From Chloroflexota bacterium (GTDB lineage Bacteria; Chloroflexota; Dehalococcoidia; UBA2979), in contig CANFFZ010000040.1 in NCBI GenBank assembly GCA_947446155.1, positions 1-18,000 of the forward strand: DNA of 18,000 nucleotides. The letters are read 5' to 3'. The notes beneath the pieces are model-generated. The model saw only the letters and a program-made list of their open reading frames with translations. It did not search any database and was not told the DNA's origin. How positions within the stretch are numbered: position 1 is the stretch's first letter; the number at the start of each line of letters is the position of its first letter. Shown here in pieces: positions 13,437 through 18,000 of the stretch. A program made the position numbers and the translations under genes.

Positions 13437-14290
13437 TCGGCCACCCCCTCCATCGCCATCGCAGTCGAGGGCAGCACACCATGCCTCGACGTGACGGCAA
13501 GCACTACCAGGAAGGCGGCGCACGCCACGAGCACGATCGCGGGGCTGGTGGCCACACCGGCGTAGTAGGACAGGTGGAGGCCAGCCGCGGCACACCCGAA
13601 GGCAATGAGCGCACCCGCGATCATGATCGAGGGCAGGCGGCGCAGGAACAGCGCCGCCGTCGACACCGGGATGAGCAGCATCGCGTTCACCAGCACGATC
13701 CCGATCGCCTTCAGCGCCACGACCACCGCGATCGCCACCATCACCAGCGTTGCGTATTGGAACACCTTCGAGGGCACGCCGGTCGTCGCGGCCATCGCCG
13801 GGTCATACGCCACCAGCAACAGTTCCCGGTAGCACGCCCCCACGAACAGCAGGAGGACCACGGCGAGCACGGCCGATCCGATCACGTCCCCGTTCGACAC
13901 GCCGAGGATGTTCCCGAAGACGAAGGACATCAGGTCCGGTGTATAGGATTGCCGCCGCGACAGGATGAGGATGCCGATCGAGAACATCGCCACAAAGACG
14001 ATCCCGATCGCGGTGTCCGCGGACACCCTCGCGCGGTCGCGTGTCCACCCGATCCCCAGCGCCGTCAGCACGGCCGCCACCAGCGCGCCAAAGCCCACAC
14101 TGGCACCGGACACGAATGCGACCGCTACCCCGGCCAGCGAGGCGTGCGCTAGCGCGTCGCCCGAGAACGCCAGTCCCTTGTGTACGACGAATCCCCCGAC
14201 GACGCCCATCACCACACTCGTCACCGCGAGGACCAACAACGCGCGTCGCATGAACTCGTACTGGTATGGCTCCAGCAGCCAGTCGATCAT
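13433..14290 (-). CDS. Metal (Zn/Mn/Fe) ABC transporter permease, ABC-3 family
   Basis: A 285-residue integral membrane protein of the ABC-3 family (ZnuB/MntC/TroC-like) with about eight hydrophobic segments. Characteristic stretches are GGFVVHKGLAFSGDALAHASLAGVA near the N-terminus, ADTAIGIVF in the middle and ALKAIGIVLVNAMLLIPVSTA. It would form the transmembrane path for Zn, Mn or Fe import with the ATPase encoded just upstream. ATG 14290 overlaps the ATPase stop (ATGA, 14290-14287), and the thioesterase start overlaps its own stop. The metal cannot be chosen from the permease. No substrate-binding lipoprotein gene is in the window. Confidence 0.93.
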   Translation of the reverse strand: MIDWLLEPYQYEFMRRALLVLAVTSVVMGVVGGFVVHKGLAFSGDALAHASLAGVAVAFVSGASVGFGALVAAVLTALGIGWTRDRARVSADTAIGIVFVAMFSIGILILSRRQSYTPDLMSFVFGNILGVSNGDVIGSAVLAVVLLLFVGACYRELLLVAYDPAMAATTGVPSKVFQYATLVMVAIAVVVALKAIGIVLVNAMLLIPVSTAALFLRRLPSIMIAGALIAFGCAAAGLHLSYYAGVATSPAIVLVACAAFLVVLAVTSRHGVLPSTAMAMEGVAE

Positions 14291-15129
14291 CGCGTACCTC
14301 GATGCGAGTGCTCGCTGTCCGCGACCTGTACGACCTCGGCGGCCTGCGGAATGGCGAGGAGGTGGCGCTCGAACGTGGCGGTGAGGACCGATTCGGTCAG
14401 TACCTCGGCGGGCAGCCCCGCGGCGATCACACGCCGGTTCAGGCAGACCGCCTCGTCACAGGAGTTCGCCACGCAGGACAGGTCGTGCGTGGCCAGGAAG
14501 ATGCTGCGACCCTCCGAGGCGAGGTCGTCCAGGATGGCGAGCAGGTCGTGCTGGACCGCGGCGTCGAGGCCCGCGAAGGGCTCGTCCAGCAGCAGCAGCC
14601 GTGCACCTCGGGCGATCGCACGGGCCATCAGCACCCGCCGTCGCTGCCCGCCCGATAACTGCCCCACCTGCCTCGAGGCGTACGGCGCCAGGTGGACTCG
14701 CTCCAGCGCGACCATCGAGGCCTCCCGGTCAGCCTTCGACCACCCGAGGAACGGCCGGGGTCCGTGATAGCGGCCCATCCGCACCACATCCAGGACGGAG
14801 ACCGGAAACGCCCAGTCCACCTCCTCCACTTGGGGCATGTAGGCGATGTCCGCGCGTGCCTCGCGTACCGGGCGGCCGAAGGCCAGCGCTTCACCCGAGG
14901 TGGGCGACATCAGCCCAAGGATCGACTTGAACAACGTGGACTTCCCAGCGCCGTTCGGACCGATCAGGCCGACGATCTCCCCCACCGGCACACGAAGCGA
15001 GACGTCCTCGATGGCGGGGGGCATCCCCGGGTAGCCCGCTGTCAGGTGACGCACTTCCAGCGCGGAGACCGCGTGGTGGTGCTCGGCCAGCGGCTCACGG
15101 GCCGGGACGTGTCGTCCTTCGAGCGCCAT
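14287..15129 (-). CDS. Metal (Mn/Zn/Fe) ABC transporter ATPase
   Basis: A 280-residue ABC ATPase with Walker A GPNGAGKST (about 57-65), Q-loop MPQ (Gln100), signature LSGGQ (158-162), Walker B LLLLDEP (178-184) and H-loop His215. The stretch EEVDWAFPVSVLDVVRMGRY after the Q-loop is typical of the Mn/Fe/Zn transporter ATPases (MntB, SitB, TroB type). The N-terminus has a short His run (17-19) that may be of no importance. ATG 15129 has GGAG five bases upstream, and the frame is open further 5' but without family similarity. A promoter and a 19-bp inverted repeat lie ahead. It is the first gene of the ATPase-permease-thioesterase unit, 103 bases after a Fur-family regulator gene. Confidence 0.93.
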   Translation of the reverse strand: MALEGRHVPAREPLAEHHHAVSALEVRHLTAGYPGMPPAIEDVSLRVPVGEIVGLIGPNGAGKSTLFKSILGLMSPTSGEALAFGRPVREARADIAYMPQVEEVDWAFPVSVLDVVRMGRYHGPRPFLGWSKADREASMVALERVHLAPYASRQVGQLSGGQRRRVLMARAIARGARLLLLDEPFAGLDAAVQHDLLAILDDLASEGRSIFLATHDLSCVANSCDEAVCLNRRVIAAGLPAEVLTESVLTATFERHLLAIPQAAEVVQVADSEHSHRGTR

Positions 15130-15159
15130 GGCGTCTCCAGGATCGCGGAGTCGTTCGGT

Positions 15160-15178
15160 GTTGAGCCCATGTCTCAAC
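15160..15178 (-). promoter_or_regulatory. 19-bp inverted repeat, candidate metalloregulator operator
   Basis: On the minus strand the site reads GTTGAGACATGGGCTCAAC: perfect 6-bp arms around a 7-base centre. It begins just downstream of the predicted transcript start of the metal ABC genes and ends 30 bases before the ATPase ATG. Size and symmetry suit a Fur-family (Zur/Mur) or DtxR-type operator. The Fur-family gene is next door. Confidence 0.5.
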
Positions 15179-15189
15179 TGGTAAGGGTC

Positions 15190-15218
15190 AGCGTAGTCCA
15201 GCCGGAGGCGCACGCCAA
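15190..15218 (-). promoter_or_regulatory. Candidate promoter of the metal ABC operon
   Basis: On the minus strand, TTGGCG (15218-15213), exactly 17 bases, then TACGCT (15195-15190). Both hexamers keep the most conserved bases (TTG and TA...T). The predicted start near 15183 lies right before the inverted repeat at 15178-15160. This would let the transporter be transcribed separately from the Fur-family gene. Confidence 0.45.
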
Positions 15219-15232
15219 CCTCGGTCGGGAGC

Positions 15233-15664
15233 CTAGCGCGAAGAGCGGGCGGCGGCGCGGCAGTCCGGGCAACGTCCGTAGAGTTCCAGCCGGTGCGCAT
15301 CCACCTCGTAGCCCGTCTCCACGGAGATCGCGCCCAGTGCCTTCTCGAGGCGTGCGGAGGAGACATCGGCCACCGCACCGCAGTCGGAGCAGACCACGTG
15401 GTGGTGGTGCTCCTCCGAACCGAGGCGGTAGACCGTCCGCCCGTCATCGAGGACGACCTGACAGACGAGGCCGGAGTCCTGCAGCATCCGGAGCGTGCGG
15501 AACACCGTGGCGCGCCCTACGCCGGGCGCAGCCTGCAGCAGTTCATCGGCCGCGAAGTGGTCGCCCAGCGTCATCAGTGCTTCCGCCAGCACGCGACGCG
15601 GTCCGGTCAGGCGTCGGCCGGCCCCGGCGATGGCGTGCTCGATCTGCTGCGCGGTACTGGTCAT
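15233..15664 (-). CDS. Fur-family metalloregulator (Zur/Fur/Mur-like)
   Basis: A 143-residue Fur-family repressor. The N-terminal winged helix includes RLTGPRRVLAEAL, DHFAADELL and the recognition helix RATVFRTLRMLQDSGLV. The C-terminal dimerisation and metal domain has a HHHH run (86-89), CSDCG (Cys92, Cys95) and GRCPDC (Cys132, Cys135), the usual structural Zn site, with His124 nearby. Such proteins repress metal-uptake genes when metal-loaded. Next to a Zn/Mn-type ABC transporter it is most likely a Zur or Mn-responsive Mur rather than a general Fur, but sequence cannot settle this. ATG 15664 has no Shine-Dalgarno, and a TACCAT hexamer ends six bases upstream, suggesting a leaderless transcript. 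Confidence 0.93.
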   Translation of the reverse strand: MTSTAQQIEHAIAGAGRRLTGPRRVLAEALMTLGDHFAADELLQAAPGVGRATVFRTLRMLQDSGLVCQVVLDDGRTVYRLGSEEHHHHVVCSDCGAVADVSSARLEKALGAISVETGYEVDAHRLELYGRCPDCRAAARSSR

Positions 15665-15670
15665 AGATCG

Positions 15671-15727
15671 ATGGTACTGCGCCGCCCCGCCAGGCACTGC
15701 CGCAGGGTGGCGTAGATACGGCACAAT
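15671..15727. promoter_or_regulatory. Divergent leaderless-type promoters between fur-like gene and AI-2E-family gene
   Basis: The 69-base gap has two outward -10-like hexamers, each ending exactly six bases before an ATG: TACCAT on the minus strand (15676-15671; ATG 15664) and CACAAT on the plus strand (15722-15727; ATG 15734). Neither gene has a Shine-Dalgarno. This geometry is that of known leaderless bacterial promoters. No obvious Fur box is seen in the gap. Confidence 0.4.
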
Positions 15728-15733
15728 GCCCGC

Positions 15734-16900
15734 ATGACACGAAACCGCTGGCGGCTCTTCCTCTGGCTGGGAGCCTGCGCCACCTTCTTCTTCCTCGTCT
15801 GGCGTGCTCGTGGTGCCATGCTCCCATTCGCCGTGGGGGCGATCCTTGCGTACACCCTCGAGCCGGTCGTGACCGCGCTCGCCGGCCTCTTCGAAGGGCG
15901 CGTGGGGGCTGACCGCAAGGGGCTGGTCCGGACGCTCTCCGTCGCGGTGATCTACCTCGTGTTCTTCGGGGGCCTCACGCTTGCCGGGTTCTTCTTCGTC
16001 CCCGTCGCGGCTGACCAGGTCAGCCACTTCGTAGAACGCCTGCCTGACCTCGTCCGCGAGGCCCGCGACCAGACCGACGAGTGGGTGCGCATCTATCGCG
16101 AACGCGCACCGATGGAAGTCCAACGCCAGTTGAACGGCTTCGCGGACGACGCCGCCGCCGCCGCCGCACAGGCGGGCGAGGTCGCCGTCCGGCGCACCGT
16201 CGGCATCCTCACGGCGACCGCCGCCACGATCTTCGGATTCGCCGTTGTGCCGTTCTGGATGTTCTACGTGATGCGTGATCGCCCCACGACGGTCCCCGGC
16301 TTGCTGGGTGCCGTGCCGGTTGAGGTCCGGGAGGACGCGCGGAACCTGCTGCGCATCGCGGACTATCTCCTCGGACGCTACATCCGCGGCCAACTCTTTC
16401 TCGGCCTGATCGTGGGGTTCGCGGTCGGGATCTCGCTGACGATCATCGGCGTGGAACTCTCGATCGGCCTCGCGCTCTGGGCAGGAGTGACCGAGCTGAT
16501 CCCGGTGATCGGGCCGTGGCTCGGCGCCATCCCCGGGCTCCTGATCGTCGCCGCCACGAAACCCGGCCTGCTGATCCCGGTGGCGCTGGTCTACTTCGCC
16601 GTGCAGATGTTGGAGAACAACTTCCTCGTCCCCCGCATTCAGGGTGACGCGGTCAACCTGCACCCGGCCGTCGTCATCGTGCTCCTCGTGCTGGGTGGCG
16701 CCGTAGCCGGATTCACGGGCCTCGTGATCGTCATCCCGCTCGCCGCGATCGCACGCGAGGTGTTCTGGTACACCGACCGACGGTTGCAGGGCCAGACCGC
16801 CGAAGAGTCGATGAACGCCACACGCGCCGAGGTGTCACGACGCGAGGGGAAGCCGGCAAGGGGACTGCGGATGCCTCGGTTCGGGCGTGGGACGAAGTAG
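15734..16900 (+). CDS. AI-2E family transporter / PerM-like (UPF0118) membrane protein
   Basis: A 388-residue polytopic membrane protein of the AI-2E/UPF0118 family. It has N-terminal hydrophobic hairpins (about 8-45 and 70-95), a soluble region with amphipathic segments (about 95-165), then several C-terminal transmembrane segments. The latter include the family motif region ELIPVIGPWLGAIPG and NNFLVPRIQGDAVNLHP. Members include the AI-2 exporter TqsA and Na+/H+ antiporter-like proteins, so the substrate is not assignable. The tail after about 345 is basic and cytoplasmic. A GCC repeat (about 16148-16165) encodes a run of alanines. The ATG at 15734 lacks a Shine-Dalgarno. It converges with the anti-sigma gene, seven bases away. 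Confidence 0.9.
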   Translation: MTRNRWRLFLWLGACATFFFLVWRARGAMLPFAVGAILAYTLEPVVTALAGLFEGRVGADRKGLVRTLSVAVIYLVFFGGLTLAGFFFVPVAADQVSHFVERLPDLVREARDQTDEWVRIYRERAPMEVQRQLNGFADDAAAAAAQAGEVAVRRTVGILTATAATIFGFAVVPFWMFYVMRDRPTTVPGLLGAVPVEVREDARNLLRIADYLLGRYIRGQLFLGLIVGFAVGISLTIIGVELSIGLALWAGVTELIPVIGPWLGAIPGLLIVAATKPGLLIPVALVYFAVQMLENNFLVPRIQGDAVNLHPAVVIVLLVLGGAVAGFTGLVIVIPLAAIAREVFWYTDRRLQGQTAEESMNATRAEVSRREGKPARGLRMPRFGRGTK

Positions 16901-16907
16901 GACGACC

Positions 16908-17735
16908 TTAGCGGGGGAGTTTCACCGGCTGGTCGCGCCAGATCGTGCCCTGCAGGACGACGGGGCCGTCCTTGCCGTTCGATGACCCCGCCACGAGGTA
17001 GATGCGCACCGGTTCCACCACGCGGTTCGCTTCCAGCACCACCTGAGCGTTCCCGGTCTCGTCCGGCATAAACGTCGAATCGAGGATCGACCGGGAGGTC
17101 CGATCTTCCAGCCACACCTTGTACTCTTGCCCCAGAGGCAAGGTGGGCAGCCCATGGACAGAGAGCACGCCAGCATTCGTCTGGTCGCTCCACAGGTAGA
17201 GGCCCCGCGCACCGTGACTGGCGCCCGTCTCTTCGAGTTCGACACGGCGCACATTCGGGTCGGCCTGGACAGCGATCAGTGTGTGCTGGTCACGCCGCAC
17301 CGTCGCGAGTTGGAGGCCGAGCGAGTTCACGGACTGCACGGACGCTCCAGCGTCGCGTTGTGCGAGCACGGCCGTGAGGTCATCCGTCTGCCGTTGCAAG
17401 TACCCCACATCCGACTGTAGTTTCACGGCCCACAGCGTGACGAGGGCAAGCACCGCCGCCATGCCCGCCACGGGCATGTAGCGCTCGCGCCACGTGCGGC
17501 GCCACGGGTGGCCGCGACGTTGGGCCGCATCGACGATGCGCTCACGGAGGGAGGGGTCCGGCTGCCGCTGGGGGGCGCCGAGGGCGATGAGGTCGGCGAT
17601 CTCGCGGTAGGCGCGCCACTCCGCCGCAGCGGTGGCGTCCAGGCGCACCAGGCGCTCGGCGTCGCGCATGTCCGGCTCGCTGAGCGTGCCGAGCGCGTAC
17701 GCGGCGAGCAGGGCCTCTCGTTCTTCGGGTGTCAC
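16908..17735 (-). CDS. RskA-like membrane anti-sigma factor
   Basis: A 275-residue single-pass anti-sigma factor. The N-terminal cytoplasmic part (1-85, LLAAYALGTLSEPDMRDAERLV) resembles the sigma-binding domain of RskA-type proteins. One transmembrane segment lies at about 87-104, followed by a likely coiled coil (105-130) and an extracytoplasmic RskA C-domain with GLYLWSDQTNAGVLSVHGLPTLPLG and EYKVWLEDR. It would hold the ECF sigma factor at the membrane until a signal, usually through proteolysis, releases it. The zinc-binding HxxxCxxC motif of ZAS anti-sigma factors is absent. The GTG start at 17735 overlaps the sigma gene stop in GTGA. Confidence 0.9.
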   Translation of the reverse strand: MTPEEREALLAAYALGTLSEPDMRDAERLVRLDATAAAEWRAYREIADLIALGAPQRQPDPSLRERIVDAAQRRGHPWRRTWRERYMPVAGMAAVLALVTLWAVKLQSDVGYLQRQTDDLTAVLAQRDAGASVQSVNSLGLQLATVRRDQHTLIAVQADPNVRRVELEETGASHGARGLYLWSDQTNAGVLSVHGLPTLPLGQEYKVWLEDRTSRSILDSTFMPDETGNAQVVLEANRVVEPVRIYLVAGSSNGKDGPVVLQGTIWRDQPVKLPR

Positions 17736-18000
17736 GCGCGTCCCGTCTCCTTCGTGTCCCTCCCGTCCGGCGTTTCCAGCGCGGGCGGGGGAGCGTCCAC
17801 ATAGTCCGCCAGCGAGATGCGCAGCCGGCGCATTCCGAGGCGGACCCGCGTCTTCACCGTGCCGAGCGGATCACCGGTCCGCTCCGCGATCTCCTGTTGG
17901 GTCAGCCCACCGAAGTAGGCCAACTCGATCACCTCGCGCTGCGCCGCGGGCAGTCGGGTCATCGCTGCCCGCACCACAACGCGCATCTCCGAGAGGATCA
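17732..18000 (-). CDS. ECF RNA polymerase sigma factor, C-terminal part (partial)
   Basis: The visible 88 codons give region 4 of an ECF sigma-70 factor: MTRLPAAQREVIELAYFGG, LTQQEIAERTGDPLGTVKTRVRLGMRRLR, which binds the -35 element. The frame is open through the window end, so the N-terminal region 2 lies outside. The Met at 17986 is internal, not the start, because the family needs about 90 more residues. A short acidic and proline-rich tail follows region 4. The stop overlaps the anti-sigma GTG, so the pair is co-translated, as is usual for SigK/RskA-type modules. Confidence 0.92.
   Translation of the reverse strand, partial: ILSEMRVVVRAAMTRLPAAQREVIELAYFGGLTQQEIAERTGDPLGTVKTRVRLGMRRLRISLADYVDAPPPALETPDGRDTKETGRA

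Noticed and set aside
16148..16165. GCC trinucleotide repeat
   Set aside because: Encodes a short alanine run inside a soluble helix of a membrane protein; ordinary for a GC-rich gene.
15665..16663. Long N-terminal extension of the Fur-family frame
   Set aside because: The extension is antisense to the AI-2E-family gene and has low-complexity charged sequence; the Fur family begins at 15664.
1..18000. tRNA, rRNA, CRISPR, insertion sequence or prophage
   Set aside because: I found no cloverleaf, rRNA core sequence, spaced direct-repeat array, transposase or integrase motif; genes tile the window almost fully.

Overview
This GC-rich, gene-dense window (18 kb) comes from a bacterial chromosome. 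It carries 18 intact or edge-truncated protein genes and one broken gene. I see no rRNA, tRNA, CRISPR array, insertion sequence or phage gene. The longest stretch without a gene is the 240 bases at 1573-1812, which holds two divergent promoters. Gene content (SUF cluster with a SufR-type regulator, a methylmalonyl-CoA mutase large subunit lacking a B12 domain, many hotdog-fold CoA enzymes, an HxlR regulator, an RskA-type anti-sigma factor, frequent GTG starts) suggests a Chloroflexota member (Dehalococcoidia-like) or an actinobacterium-like lineage. That placement is an inference from style and content, not from a marker gene.

Layout. (1) 1-1572, minus: a suf operon reading sufR-like regulator, sufC, then the first codons of a further gene (probably sufB), all with 4-base overlaps. 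A good promoter and a 9-bp inverted repeat lie ahead of it. (2) 1813-4778, plus: an (R)-enoyl-CoA hydratase (MaoC), a methylmalonyl-CoA mutase catalytic subunit and a PhaB/FabG-type 3-ketoacyl-CoA reductase, closed by a strong hairpin at 4796-4828. (3) 4880-6153, plus: a decayed P-loop kinase-like gene and an AlkA-type DNA glycosylase. (4) 6255-9594, plus: a formyltransferase resembling the hydrolase domain of 10-formyl-THF dehydrogenase, alanine dehydrogenase and an MFS exporter, in one tight operon. (5) 9591-11246, minus: an HxlR regulator followed by three hotdog-fold enzymes (HadA-like, HadB/MaoC-like, PaaI thioesterase), every junction a 4-base overlap. (6) 11362-12891, minus: a stand-alone GltD-like flavoprotein. 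(7) 13014-15664, minus: a Fur-family regulator, then a metal ABC ATPase and permease and a translationally coupled thioesterase. A 19-bp inverted repeat sits in the ABC leader. (8) 15734-16900, plus: an AI-2E-family membrane protein. (9) 16908-18000, minus: an ECF sigma factor (cut by the window end) overlapped by its RskA-like anti-sigma factor.

How the genes work together. Acyl-CoA chemistry recurs: five hotdog enzymes, a mutase and a reductase. Metal and Fe-S homeostasis is the second theme (SUF, SufR-like, Fur-family, metal ABC). Most of the window is ordinary housekeeping. The points most worth a second look are the putative SufR operator overlapping the suf promoter, the HxlR-controlled three-hotdog cassette, the isolated FDH-type formyltransferase coupled to alanine dehydrogenase, the inverted repeat ahead of the metal transporter, the leaderless-looking divergent pair at 15664/15734, and the convergent genes whose stop codons lie in one hairpin loop.
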